Positions 43,000 to 51,717 of a stretch of 64,000 nt of DNA are shown piece by piece. Position 1 is the first letter of the stretch. Every line of letters begins with the position of its first letter. A program made the position numbers and the translations under genes. This DNA is from Spirochaetales bacterium (GTDB taxonomy: Bacteria; Spirochaetota; Spirochaetia; SZUA-6; RPPD01), in assembly GCA_016929065.1 (NCBI GenBank), contig JAFGJO010000024.1:1-64000 (forward strand), given 5' to 3'. The notes beneath the pieces are model-generated. The model had not been told where the DNA came from, searched no databases, and saw only the letters and a program-made list of their open reading frames with translations.

Positions 43000-44031
43000 T
43001 TAATCCGTTTTAATATAGAGATTTTTGGCAGCCTGATGCTGACTGAATGAATCTGAAAACTCATGAACACCCGCCTGAGGATCCTTTAACACAAAATAGA
43101 GGTATGATGTGCTTGCCGGAGAAAGCGATGCCACCAGGGCGGTAAGCCCGGGATTACTAATCGGGCCGGGCGGAAGGCCGTTATATCTGTAGGTATTGTA
43201 GGCTGACTGTATTTCCAGATCAGCATAGTAAATGCGTTTTGGATACGGCTTCCCTTTAATTTCAGAAATAACATAGGCGATGGTCGCACAGGATTCGAGG
43301 GGCATGTAATTTTTTAACCTGTTGTAAAACACCGAGGCAATGATGGGTGCTTCCTCCTCGCTGCGATATTCTCGTTCGATAATTGATGCCATGATCACTT
43401 TTTTATGAAGTTCTTCCGGCGAATAGGGTTTGTCCCGGATCGTATATTCATCAATTTTCTGAAAAAATGTATCAATCATTTTTATAACGATTGCCTGGGC
43501 AGATACGCCGACAGGAAAATAATAGGTATCGGGGAAAAGATACCCTTCTGCAGTATCAGCAGGAATTCTGTATTTTTCGAGGATCTCTTTCGACTTCACA
43601 ATCTGTAAAAAATCCTTGGCAAGGATGAACCCTTTTTCTTCGAAATAAAGGGCCATTTTGGAAGAAGTCCAGCCTTCAAGAAGGGTGATTTTCAGCATTT
43701 CTTCGCGGCCGGAAACAAGAATGTCATGAATATCAAGTGTAGTGTTCCCGGGTTTGATTCTATACATTCCTTTTTTAAAAGAAGTTTCAGAGCCGGTCAG
43801 TTTTGAGAGAATCCTCAGAAACAATCCGGAACGGATCAGTTTTTCATTTTCAAGGCGCACAATGATATGCTCTCCGGATTCTTTTTCATTTACCTGGAAT
43901 AGAGCACCTTCAGCGGGTATGGTCTCAGCCGGACTGTTCAGGAACGCAGCAAATATAATAACTCCTATACAGACGAGACAGAGAACGACCGCCGAGAATA
44001 TAATTATACCTGTAATACGAAATATTTTCAT
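43000..44031 (-). CDS. mltG: Endolytic murein transglycosylase MltG
   Basis: 343 residues. One N-terminal membrane helix (about 6-28), a LysM-like segment, then the YceG domain with the catalytic Glu in MASIIEREYRSEEEAPIIASVFYNRL, and the motif NTYRYNGLPPGPISNPG. It cuts nascent glycan strands and sets their length. Located in the run leading to dnaG and the shape genes, so cell-wall and replication functions share a transcript here. Confidence 0.93.
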   Translation of the reverse strand: MKIFRITGIIIFSAVVLCLVCIGVIIFAAFLNSPAETIPAEGALFQVNEKESGEHIIVRLENEKLIRSGLFLRILSKLTGSETSFKKGMYRIKPGNTTLDIHDILVSGREEMLKITLLEGWTSSKMALYFEEKGFILAKDFLQIVKSKEILEKYRIPADTAEGYLFPDTYYFPVGVSAQAIVIKMIDTFFQKIDEYTIRDKPYSPEELHKKVIMASIIEREYRSEEEAPIIASVFYNRLKNYMPLESCATIAYVISEIKGKPYPKRIYYADLEIQSAYNTYRYNGLPPGPISNPGLTALVASLSPASTSYLYFVLKDPQAGVHEFSDSFSQHQAAKNLYIKTD

Positions 44032-44119
44032 TACTCATGAGCCTTTTTATTCTAAACAATAAATATATCCATGAAATCGTGAAAAATCAAAGTATTTTTC
44101 TTAATATAAAAAAAAACTG

Positions 44120-44314
44120 TTATTTCATCGAATTATAAAATTCTTCAAGTTTTTCCATCTGGTCTATGGTGAGTTCCGCGTACAGAATTTCCCGAATCTG
44201 GGTTTTTGTTTTTTCAAATGTCATATCCGGAAGAAAATCGGAAGTCTGCAGAGCCAGATATATTCCCACGAGCTGTTTTGGTGACAAAGAAAGGCTGTAC
44301 GATTGCTTGTTCAT
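44120..44314 (-). CDS. Small conserved-looking protein of unknown function
   Basis: 64 residues from the ATG at 44314, which has GGAAG six bases upstream and starts one base after the stop of the upstream gene; the longer frame to 44374 lies inside that gene. The sequence is soluble, mostly helical and mildly acidic, without cysteines or a signal (SLSLSPKQLVGIYLALQ … ELTIDQMEKLEEFYNSMK). It sits tightly between the metallo-hydrolase and mltG, so it is translated from the same message. No family is recognised. Confidence 0.6.
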   Translation of the reverse strand: MNKQSYSLSLSPKQLVGIYLALQTSDFLPDMTFEKTKTQIREILYAELTIDQMEKLEEFYNSMK

Positions 44315-44315
44315 G

Positions 44316-45257
44316 TTATACTTCCAGTTCCTGACCTTCCCGCGCAATATGAATTTCAACGTTCTGCCGCCCAAGAAAGCTGTTATACCACTCTGCTGAT
44401 TTCCTCATCCTGTAAATTTCATTATCAGAATAAATCGGTTCATGATGAAAGAAAAACAGCTTTTTGATGTTCCATGCCATGGCGAGGTCAACGGCCATAT
44501 TCTGTGAGGTATGGCCCCAATTTGTTTTATCAATGTATTCCCGGAGCGTATATTGGGCATCGAGAATGATAACATCCGTATTCCTGAAGAATCGTTCGTT
44601 CAATTCATCATGAACGAACTCAGGAGAATCAATTTCCGTGTCTGTTGCAAAAATAACGCTTTTTCCGTCAACACTGCATCTGTACGAGACAGACCCGCCG
44701 GGATGCTGCATGGATTTCATGATCACTGAAAAATCACCGATCGAAAAGTTATTTTCCTGTAGCACAACGAATTCGATCTCTGATGCGGCGATATCCATGG
44801 TTATGGGAAAATACGGCGGGCGCATCTGTTCTTTCAGTATTGTTTCAAAATTCTTCACCGGACTATAAAAGATAATGCGGTTCCCCTTTTTCAGGAGGGG
44901 ATAAAAAAAAGGCAGTCCCTGGATATGGTCCCAATGGAAATGGGTCATTAAAATGTGGTACGTTGCAGGTTTTGTGAATTTCCGTGCAAGAGTGAGCCCC
45001 AGCTCACGAATGCCTGTTCCCGCGTCAATGATCAGACGCTGCCCCTTTTCGGATACCAGTTCAAGGCATGCTGTATTGCCACCGATTGTCCCGAATACCG
45101 ATTTGGGAATTCGGGAAAGAAAACGTTCACGTGATTCCTGACTCTCAAGATCCCTGGGCTGTATGCGCTGGACAACAGCGGCTATTTTTCTGCGCAACTG
45201 ATAGGGAGTCAGGGGTGTCGGCACAGAACCCCGCACCCCCCAGAATTTGAGTTTCAT
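44316..45257 (-). CDS. Metallo-beta-lactamase-fold hydrolase
   Basis: 313 residues. It starts MKLKFWGVRGSVPTPL, with GGNTACLEL and IIDAGTGIRELG as in the MBL-fold group of phosphodiesterase-like enzymes. The metal motif HFHWDHIQG is at about residues 105-113 (Trp replaces the usual Ser/Thr), then QHPGGSVSYR, FATDTE and the final H in FFFHHEP. The N-terminal 70 residues include an inserted basic segment (RRKIAAVVQRIQPRD). Cytoplasmic. The substrate is unknown; cyclic nucleotide or phosphodiester hydrolysis is possible. It overlaps the YkgJ gene by four bases. Confidence 0.85.
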   Translation of the reverse strand: MKLKFWGVRGSVPTPLTPYQLRRKIAAVVQRIQPRDLESQESRERFLSRIPKSVFGTIGGNTACLELVSEKGQRLIIDAGTGIRELGLTLARKFTKPATYHILMTHFHWDHIQGLPFFYPLLKKGNRIIFYSPVKNFETILKEQMRPPYFPITMDIAASEIEFVVLQENNFSIGDFSVIMKSMQHPGGSVSYRCSVDGKSVIFATDTEIDSPEFVHDELNERFFRNTDVIILDAQYTLREYIDKTNWGHTSQNMAVDLAMAWNIKKLFFFHHEPIYSDNEIYRMRKSAEWYNSFLGRQNVEIHIAREGQELEV

Positions 45258-45790
45258 GTTCCCGTCTCGTTTGTCAGGTATTTTTTCAGAAGTGTCTCCC
45301 CGGGCAGATCCTTGTCCCGGGGAGACACTTCGATGATTTGTTCATCAATGCGAAGAGAAAGCCATTGTTCAATTTCTTCGGGGTTGTGCAGTCTGCCCTT
45401 GTTGATTCCCGGGCACCAGGATTGTGCCGACTCCCACGATTCCCTGGAATACAGCACTGAGCTCCAGAACGGAAAGCTTTTACATTGAAGCGGACGAAAG
45501 TCATATATCCCGCATTTGCCGTCTGACCAGAAAATACAGTCATAGTTGGGCTTTTCTTTCAGGCTCAAACGGTGAAACCCGCTGATGGTGACAATGCGAA
45601 GATAACGGGTAAAAAAATCTGCCAGCGGCAATTTGATATTTTCAAGCAGATCAGCCAGATCGAGTGCGGAAAGAAAGACATACCCGGGTGAATGACGGCA
45701 GCAGCCGGAGCATCGCTGACATTCAAAGGGTAAACCAGTTGATGAGTAAAAGGAAGGTTCTGAATCCGGATTATACATCATCTCTGCCAT
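45254..45790 (-). CDS. YkgJ-type zinc/iron-chelating cysteine-cluster protein
   Basis: 178 residues. The cysteine cluster CQRCSGCC near residues 24-31, followed by C-x8-C in NYDCIFWSDGKCGIYDFRPLQC, is the signature of the CxxCxxCC family, thought to bind zinc or an iron-sulphur cluster. GGGAA precedes the ATG. It heads the minus-strand run and lies 77 bases after tRNA-Tyr, so it may share the tRNA promoter. Biochemical function is unknown. Confidence 0.85.
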   Translation of the reverse strand: MAEMMYNPDSEPSFYSSTGLPFECQRCSGCCRHSPGYVFLSALDLADLLENIKLPLADFFTRYLRIVTISGFHRLSLKEKPNYDCIFWSDGKCGIYDFRPLQCKSFPFWSSVLYSRESWESAQSWCPGINKGRLHNPEEIEQWLSLRIDEQIIEVSPRDKDLPGETLLKKYLTNETGT

Positions 45791-45867
45791 AGTATTCCCA
45801 CGCTGTCCAACAACTTAATTATATTGATTGATCCTGAAAAGTGTGTGGTTTTTTTAATAAAAAAGAA

Positions 45868-45949
45868 TGGGGAGAGAAGGATTTGAACCTACGAAGGCAT
45901 CGCCAACAGATTTACAGTCTGCCCCCTTTGACCACTCGGGAATCTCCCC
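45868..45949 (-). tRNA. tRNA-Tyr (anticodon GTA)
   Basis: 82 bases, class II with a long variable arm. Acceptor GGGGAGA pairs with TCTCCCC, discriminator A, anticodon loop CTGTAAA with the anticodon at 45913-45915, and T loop GGTTCAAATCC. No encoded CCA. Confidence 0.92.
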
Positions 45950-45960
45950 ATACATTTTTT

Positions 45961-46033
45961 AGCCACCTTTCGGATTTGAACCGAAGACCCCGAGATTACA
46001 AGTCACGTGCTCTGCCAACTGAGCTAAGGTGGC
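45961..46033 (-). tRNA. tRNA-Thr (anticodon TGT)
   Basis: 73 bases. Acceptor GCCACCT pairs with AGGTGGC, discriminator T, anticodon loop CTTGTAA with the anticodon at 45998-46000, and T arm TCGGTTCAAATCCGA. The anticodon stem CGTGA/TCTCG has one T:T mismatch in the middle. No encoded CCA. It lies 11 bases upstream of tRNA-Tyr in the same transcript. Confidence 0.9.
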
Positions 46034-46048
46034 GTCAAATGTTTCAAT

Positions 46049-46077
46049 AAAATAGTAAAAAATACTTTTTAAGTCAA
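46049..46077 (-). promoter_or_regulatory. Promoter of the Thr-Tyr tRNA pair
   Basis: TTGACT (46072-46077) and TATTTT (46049-46054) on the minus strand with 17-base spacing, 15 bases before the first base of tRNA-Thr. Confidence 0.65.
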
Positions 46078-46158
46078 GAGGGAATTCTGTATTTGTTGAG
46101 GATCTGATGAAAAACAGCATTTTTTACTGTTTTTTGACAGGTAATGAAAAAACAATGG

Positions 46159-46188
46159 TTGACACAGGACTATGGTGGATAGTATGGT
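46159..46188 (+). promoter_or_regulatory. thiC promoter
   Basis: Perfect TTGACA at 46159-46164, then TATGGT at 46183-46188 with an 18-base spacer. Transcription would begin just before the riboswitch. Confidence 0.5.
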
Positions 46189-46189
46189 A

Positions 46190-46272
46190 ACCCCACTGAA
46201 GGGGTGGCAGATACTCAAAGCCTGAGAACATACCCATTGAACCTGATCTGGATAATGCCAGCGAAGGGATTT
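46190..46272 (+). promoter_or_regulatory. TPP riboswitch (THI box)
   Basis: The conserved aptamer segments are all present: GGGGTGGC, CCTGAGAA, the CCCATTGAACCTGATCTGG core and GATAATGCCAGCGAAGGGA. It senses thiamine diphosphate and represses the downstream thiamine genes. About 130 bases separate it from thiC. There is no T-run terminator, but TCTCCCCTT at 46316-46324 is nearly complementary to the thiC ribosome-binding site AAGGGAGAG (46392-46400), suggesting control of translation. Confidence 0.95.
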
Positions 46273-46407
46273 GTTCCGCATTGTATGAGCTCATGAAGAA
46301 TACCTGCAATTATTATCTCCCCTTTCGACGTTTACAGCTGGAATGTACCATAATCGGCCGCAGTCAACATGATTGCTCTGTGAGTTCCGGCAAGGGAGAG
46401 GATGATC

Positions 46408-47685
46408 ATGACGCAGTTGTATAATGCGAAAAGAAAAAATTGTACCAAAGAAATGAAACACATTGCAACTCTGGAAAAAATACCGGAAAGCAGGCTTATG
46501 AAAAATATTGCAGATGGGCATACCGTTATTGTGAAGAGTCAACGGCATTCATGTATCCCTGTGGGAATAGGGAAAAATCTCCGGATCAAGATTAATGCAA
46601 ATATAGGGACATCAAATTTCTGCAATCAAATCAGTCTGGAGCTTGAAAAACTGGATGCGGTGGTCAAATACGGTGCAGATACAGTTATGGACCTGAGCAC
46701 CGGCGGCGATATTCGAAAAATCCGGAAAACCATTATCGAATCATCAACTATTCCTGTCGGTACCGTTCCCCTGTACGATGCAATTACCCAAAATCCGGAT
46801 GTCGCTTCTATTACCGAAAAAAACTTTCTGGATGCAATAAAAATGCATATTGATGATGGTGTGGACTTTATCACTGTGCATTGCGGAATAAAAAGAGACC
46901 ATATTCCTTACCTTGACTCCAGGATTATGGGGGTCGTTTCGCGTGGCGGCAGTTTTCTTGTGAAGTGGATGCTTTATCACAACAGGGAAAATCCGCTGTA
47001 TACTCATTACGATGAAATTGTGGAAATGGCCAAGGAACAGGATGTAGTCCTGAGCCTTGGCGACAGCCTGCGGCCGGGATGCATTGCAGATGCAACCGAC
47101 GCCGCGCAGATTGCAGAATTAAAGATCTTGGGAAAACTTGCACGCCGGGCATACAGGCAGGATGTGCAGGTCATGATTGAAGGGCCCGGACATGTCCCGC
47201 TTCATCACATCGTCAAAAATATAAAGCTGCAGAAAAAATATTGTCACGGGGCGCCGTTCTATGTCTTGGGACCACTTGTCACTGACGTGTCGCCTGGGTA
47301 TGATCATCTGAGTGGTGCAATCGGCGGGGCTATTGCAGCATGGCATGGGGCGGATTTTTTATGTTATCTTACGCCAAAGGAGCACCTTGGACTTCCCGGG
47401 CTTGATGATGTTATTGACGGGGTGATTGCATCAAAAATCGCCGCACATGCTGCAGATATCGCACGCAGGATCCCCGGTGCTGAAAAAGCGGATATACTGA
47501 TGGCAAAAGCACGAAGCAACCTTGATTGGGAAACAATGTACGCAACGGCATTGAATCCTGAAAAAGCCCGCCGGATGCGTTTAGAGACCCTGCAGGACGG
47601 CAAAGAAGTCTGTTCCATGTGCGGAGATTTTTGTTCTGCCAAAATCAATCTTGAAAGCCGTGGAAAATACCGGAGTATGATATAA
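46408..47685 (+). CDS. thiC: Phosphomethylpyrimidine synthase
   Basis: 425 residues from the ATG at 46408, seven bases after AGGGAGAGG; the in-frame ATG at 46402 touches that site. This radical SAM enzyme rearranges aminoimidazole ribotide to the hydroxymethylpyrimidine phosphate of thiamine. Landmarks: GIGKNLRIKINANIGTS, DTVMDLSTGGDI, TVPLYDA, HCGIKR, SRGGSFLVKWM, IEGPGHVPL, YHVLGPLVTDVSPGYDH-type segment, and the C-terminal cluster motif CSMCGDFC. It is of the short type lacking the long N-terminal domain. The last Cys spacing reads C-x2-C-x3-C. Regulated by the TPP riboswitch. Confidence 0.95.
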   Translation: MTQLYNAKRKNCTKEMKHIATLEKIPESRLMKNIADGHTVIVKSQRHSCIPVGIGKNLRIKINANIGTSNFCNQISLELEKLDAVVKYGADTVMDLSTGGDIRKIRKTIIESSTIPVGTVPLYDAITQNPDVASITEKNFLDAIKMHIDDGVDFITVHCGIKRDHIPYLDSRIMGVVSRGGSFLVKWMLYHNRENPLYTHYDEIVEMAKEQDVVLSLGDSLRPGCIADATDAAQIAELKILGKLARRAYRQDVQVMIEGPGHVPLHHIVKNIKLQKKYCHGAPFYVLGPLVTDVSPGYDHLSGAIGGAIAAWHGADFLCYLTPKEHLGLPGLDDVIDGVIASKIAAHAADIARRIPGAEKADILMAKARSNLDWETMYATALNPEKARRMRLETLQDGKEVCSMCGDFCSAKINLESRGKYRSMI

Positions 47686-48645
47686 ATGAAAATCAGCGAA
47701 ATCGGAGGAGAATTTGCGATGCTCAACAGGTTCGCGCGCCGCGAATTCACCGACAGCCGGCTGGTTCTGGGCATTGGAGATGACTGTGCAGTGCTTGAAT
47801 ACATTGATGACAGTTATCTGCTGGTTACTACGGACATGATGGTTGAAAACGACCATTTTTCCACTGCATGGCAGACACCGTTCCAAATCGGTGCAAAGCT
47901 GATTGAATCGAATGTTTCTGATATTGTCTGCAAGGGCGGTACTCCGAAGTTCGCGTTTCTGTCAATGTGTCTCCCCTCCTCCGCCACTGTTGAGTTCATG
48001 GATGGATTTTACAAAGGATTATATGCTGCATGTGAACGGCATGGTGTTATTCTTGCCGGCGGGGATACCACACATGGAGAACACTATGTATTCAATCTTG
48101 CACTCACCGGAGAAGTTCCCAAAAATCTTTTGAGGCTGCGAAGCGGAGCCCGAGTCGGCGATTGTATCTGTTCAACCGGAAGTCTGGGGGCCAGTACTGC
48201 CGGCCTGAAACTCCTTCTGCAGAAACGTGAGGGGTATCTGCTCGATCACCTTGAACCGAAGGCGCGCACCGCATCAGAGGGCGCAGCGGTCGCACAATAT
48301 GCCTCCGCGGCGATTGATGTGAGTGACGGATTGGGCAGTGAAGTTTCGCATATCTGTCATGAAAGTAATACTGGTGCAAAAATTGAATTTGATTCGATTC
48401 CCCTTTCACCGCATACCGTTGAGACTGCGGCCCTGCTGAACCTTGATCCTCATGATTTTGCATTATACGGCGGGGAAGATTACGAGATTGTCTTTACGAT
48501 CGCAGAGAATGATATTCCGGAACTCAGGAAAAACTTTGACGATTTTACCGTTGTCGGGAAAATACTGCCAAAAAAAGAGGGCATTTATATTCTGAAAAAC
48601 GGTGAAAAACTGCCTGTAAAAAAGGGATATGATCACTTTGCGTAA
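47686..48645 (+). CDS. thiL: Thiamine-monophosphate kinase
   Basis: 319 residues. It phosphorylates thiamine monophosphate to the diphosphate, the ligand of the upstream riboswitch. PurM-like fold: GIGDDCAVLEY, TTDMMVENDHFS, AKLIESNVSDIVCKGGTPKFAFLS, ILAGGDTTHGEHYV, AAIDVSDGLGSEVSHIC and LYGGEDYEIVFTI. It starts at the base following the thiC stop, so the two genes are translationally coupled. Confidence 0.95.
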   Translation: MKISEIGGEFAMLNRFARREFTDSRLVLGIGDDCAVLEYIDDSYLLVTTDMMVENDHFSTAWQTPFQIGAKLIESNVSDIVCKGGTPKFAFLSMCLPSSATVEFMDGFYKGLYAACERHGVILAGGDTTHGEHYVFNLALTGEVPKNLLRLRSGARVGDCICSTGSLGASTAGLKLLLQKREGYLLDHLEPKARTASEGAAVAQYASAAIDVSDGLGSEVSHICHESNTGAKIEFDSIPLSPHTVETAALLNLDPHDFALYGGEDYEIVFTIAENDIPELRKNFDDFTVVGKILPKKEGIYILKNGEKLPVKKGYDHFA

Positions 48646-48653
48646 TATTTGGG

Positions 48654-48848
48654 AATTTCTCGCAAAGGACGCGAAGAGTGCGAAGGTCATATTAATAATT
48701 TACAAGAATGCACGGAAATTAATTTCTAATTCCCTGGTTTAAACTTTTCTTTTCAAATTTATAAAATATCATGCCATGCATGGATTTCCATTAACCTGTT
48801 AAAATTACCGGTAAAAATATTCCGTACTTCGCGGTCTCCGCGAGAAAT
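48654..48848. repeat. 195-bp short inverted-repeat element between thiL and glpK
   Basis: The ends are inverted copies: AATTTCTCGCAAAGGACGCGAAG (split here as AATTTCTCGC and AAAGGACGCGAAG) at 48654-48676, and CTTCGCGGTCTCCGCGAGAAAT-type sequence at 48827-48848. The interior is AT-rich and carries no gene. Similar CGCAAAGACGCAAAG-like arms are familiar intergenic repeats in many bacterial genomes. It separates two convergent genes. Confidence 0.6.
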
Positions 48849-48854
48849 ATATCT

Positions 48855-50336
48855 TTATTTATATTCTCTCGCAGCGGCGACAGCATTTTTCCAGCCAGCG
48901 ATGAGTGTTTCACGCTGACTGTCGTTCATCTGCGGCATATAGCGTTTCCCTTCTTTCCACTGTTTTTTTATATCAGCGGTGCTGTTCCAGAAACCGACCT
49001 GCAGACCCGCAAGATATGCAGCTCCCAGAGCAGTGATATCAGGAGTTGACGAGGTAACCACCGGAATTCCCAGGATATCCGCCTGAAACTGCATTAAAAA
49101 TGCATTTTGTGTCGCCCCGCCGTCCACCTTCAGTTCCGGGATTTTTTTACCGGAATCCTCCTGCAGGGCATGAATCAGGTCAGCACTCTGGTATGCGATG
49201 CTTTCAAGTGCTGCACGGACAATATGGGCTCTGTTTGATCCCCGGGTGAGCCCCACAATTATGCCGCGGGCAGAAGGATCCCAGTACGGTGCTCCCAGCC
49301 CCGCAAATGCCGGAACAATGTAGACACCACCGGTATCCTGGATGGAGGCAGCCATATCATTTGTTTCTGAAGCGTTTGTAATTATCTTTAACTCGTCACG
49401 AAGCCATTGAATTACCGCGCCAGCAATAAATACAGAACCCTCAAGCGCATACACAAGACCATTATCCAGTTCGCACGCAAGGGTCGTCAAAAGGCCGTTC
49501 TTGGATTCAATTTTATTATGCCCGGTATTCACCAAAGCAAAACATCCTGTCCCGTAGGTGTTTTTACTGTCTCCGGTTTCAAAGCAGGCCTGCCCGAATA
49601 ATGCTGCCTGCTGATCTCCTGCAACCCCGCCAACCAGAATTTCTCTGCCAAACAGGTCATTTTTTGTTTTCCCGAAATTTGCTGATGAATGCCGCTGCAA
49701 AGGAACCATTGTATCCGGAATCCCCAATATTGTCATGATTTCACGGTCCCATACGCCGGTATTAATATTGTATAATTGTGTCCGGGACGCATTTGACGTG
49801 TCGGTGAAATGCAGACCGGTCAGGTTGTAAATCAGCCAGGAATCAATCGTGCCGAAAAGAAGTTCACCTTTACGGGCTTTAAGCCGGAGCCGTTCATCAG
49901 AGTCGAGGATCCATTTTATTTTTGTTCCGGAAAAATATGGATCAATGACAAGTCCTGTTTTTTCTTTAAATAATGGTTCGAGCTTGTCTTTTTTATAATT
50001 ATCACAAATCTGTGTTGTCCGTCTGCATTGCCAGACAATGGCGTTATACACCGGGTTCCCCGTGTCACGTTCCCAGACAACAACAGTTTCCCGTTGATTG
50101 GTAATGCCAATTGATGCGATCTGTTCCGGGCAGATATTTGTTTTATGCAGCACATCCTGTGCGGTATAATACTGGGTATCAAAAATCTCGACGGGATTGT
50201 GTTCAACCCATCCCGGCCTGGGGTATAGCTGTTTAAACTCTTTATGGGAGGAGGCAATGGCATTCCCGGTTTTGTCAAACAAAATCGACCGACAGCTGGT
50301 TGTACCCTGATCCATTGCGAGAATATATGAATCCAT
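48855..50336 (-). CDS. glpK: Glycerol kinase
   Basis: 493 residues, full length. It phosphorylates glycerol to glycerol-3-phosphate for catabolism or lipid synthesis. FGGY family: phosphate loop MDQGTTSCRSILFDKTG, ITNQRETVVVWER, AGVAGDQQAALFGQACF, KNTYGTGCF, VPAFAGLGAPYWDPSARG and DGGATQNAFLMQFQADIL. No transporter or dehydrogenase of glycerol lies nearby. It is divergent from the SrkA-like kinase with a 98-base gap. Confidence 0.96.
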   Translation of the reverse strand: MDSYILAMDQGTTSCRSILFDKTGNAIASSHKEFKQLYPRPGWVEHNPVEIFDTQYYTAQDVLHKTNICPEQIASIGITNQRETVVVWERDTGNPVYNAIVWQCRRTTQICDNYKKDKLEPLFKEKTGLVIDPYFSGTKIKWILDSDERLRLKARKGELLFGTIDSWLIYNLTGLHFTDTSNASRTQLYNINTGVWDREIMTILGIPDTMVPLQRHSSANFGKTKNDLFGREILVGGVAGDQQAALFGQACFETGDSKNTYGTGCFALVNTGHNKIESKNGLLTTLACELDNGLVYALEGSVFIAGAVIQWLRDELKIITNASETNDMAASIQDTGGVYIVPAFAGLGAPYWDPSARGIIVGLTRGSNRAHIVRAALESIAYQSADLIHALQEDSGKKIPELKVDGGATQNAFLMQFQADILGIPVVTSSTPDITALGAAYLAGLQVGFWNSTADIKKQWKEGKRYMPQMNDSQRETLIAGWKNAVAAAREYK

Positions 50337-50434
50337 ATCTTGAAGTATAGCTGGAAAAAGCGATGAATCAATAGTCTTGAATAATTATGTGATTATTCAG
50401 TACCATGCAGAATGAAAAGAAAACAGGAATCATA

Positions 50435-51463
50435 ATGAGCAAATTGAATTACAGAAACAACACCGACGAGGGGCAGTTTACCACGCTTTTCCCCCAACTT
50501 GTCATCGATGCAATTGAACAGACATTCGGGATGGTACTCGACGGCGTCATGACACCCTATCCCAGCTATATCAATCGCGTATTCGGTTTGACTGATGAAA
50601 ACGGGAACCGCTTTGTGGTGAAGTATTATCGGCCTGGACGCTGGAGTCCAGAGGCGATTAAAGAAGAACATGAGTATTTATCTGATTGTGCACAGGCAGA
50701 AATTCCGGTTGTTACACCGATTTTGGATTCAGAAGGAGAAACACTGCACGAGCTCGTTCTTGAAAACAATGGCAGTGACGTTACTTATTATTTCAGTCTT
50801 TTTCCTTTAAAAGCGGGTAGAAACTTTGAGGCGAATTCAGATGATGACTGGCTGCGGCTGGGCAGCCTGATCGGCAGGGTTCATTCTGTGGGAAAGACAA
50901 AAAAATGTGTTCATCGGCTTGAATGTCTGCCGGAGAAAACCACACACCCTTTTTTTATGGAATTACAGAAGAAAGAAATGGTAACACCCGATGAGCGTGA
51001 AGAGTTTTATGGACTCATAGAGCACGGCTTGAAATTAATAACCCCGCTGTTTGAACAAGTGGCTTGTCACCGGATTCACGGTGACTGCCATGCAGGCAAT
51101 ATTCTGGACCGGGCAAATGAAGGACTTCTTCTTTTTGATTTTGATGATATGATGGACGGCCTGGCAATTCAGGATCTGTGGCTGCTCCTGCCCGATCACG
51201 CACACAAATCAATGAAAGAAATCAATCTCCTTATTGAAGGATATCAACAGTTCTGTCCCTTCGATAATTCTACTCTAAAACTGATCGAGCCGCTTCGATT
51301 CATGCGGATGGTTTATTTTCTGGTCTGGTGCGCACGCCAGCAATCTGATTATGATTTCAGCCGGCATTTTCCCGGTTGGGGTACCAAGGCGTTCTGGTTT
51401 CAGGAGATCGAGGATTTTCGGGCACAGATAGGGATTATCGAAGAAATTCTGGATGAAGTATAA
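50435..51463 (+). CDS. srkA: SrkA/YihE-type protein kinase
   Basis: 342 residues from the ATG at 50435 (AGGAA upstream; the ATG at 50405 has none). Aminoglycoside-phosphotransferase-like kinase fold: RVFGLTDENGNRFVVKYYRPGRWS (Lys for ATP), catalytic loop RIHGDCHAGNIL and metal-binding LLFDFDDMMDGLAIQD. This is the pattern of the stress-response kinase A family (formerly YihE/RdoA), which phosphorylates Ser/Thr residues and protects cells in envelope or redox stress. No DsbA gene follows it here, unlike in enterobacteria. Confidence 0.88.
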   Translation: MSKLNYRNNTDEGQFTTLFPQLVIDAIEQTFGMVLDGVMTPYPSYINRVFGLTDENGNRFVVKYYRPGRWSPEAIKEEHEYLSDCAQAEIPVVTPILDSEGETLHELVLENNGSDVTYYFSLFPLKAGRNFEANSDDDWLRLGSLIGRVHSVGKTKKCVHRLECLPEKTTHPFFMELQKKEMVTPDEREEFYGLIEHGLKLITPLFEQVACHRIHGDCHAGNILDRANEGLLLFDFDDMMDGLAIQDLWLLLPDHAHKSMKEINLLIEGYQQFCPFDNSTLKLIEPLRFMRMVYFLVWCARQQSDYDFSRHFPGWGTKAFWFQEIEDFRAQIGIIEEILDEV

Positions 51464-51546
51464 TAATCAGGGTTTTCTTTAAGTGAAACTTCCATATTTT
51501 GAATCATCTCGGAACGATACGAAGTCCATGAGGACAGAACAGTCAT

Positions 51547-51717
51547 CTATTGTTTTTTGCCTTGTGTTTTCCGTTCGTGCACCGCATACCAGAACCGCGC
51601 GCAGCTGGAAAGCCATGCGAGACGCTGTTCCAGAGTCATAAACTCAAAATCGGTATGACCATCGAAATCGGATGATTTGAGTTCGGGAAGTTTTTTTTTA
51701 AATTCCTCATTAGTCAT
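51547..51717 (-). CDS. Small partner protein of a nucleotidyltransferase-like gene
   Basis: 56 residues, too short for most gene callers. It begins MTNEEFKKKLPELKSSDFDG, continues FEFMTLEQRLAWLSSCARF and ends in a basic tail. The ATG overlaps the end of the upstream nucleotidyltransferase by eight bases, indicating coupled translation. A DFDGHTxFxxLTxEQRLxWL-like pattern is familiar from small proteins found next to such nucleotidyltransferases. A truncated second copy lies at 54458-54526. Confidence 0.6.
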   Translation of the reverse strand: MTNEEFKKKLPELKSSDFDGHTDFEFMTLEQRLAWLSSCARFWYAVHERKTQGKKQ

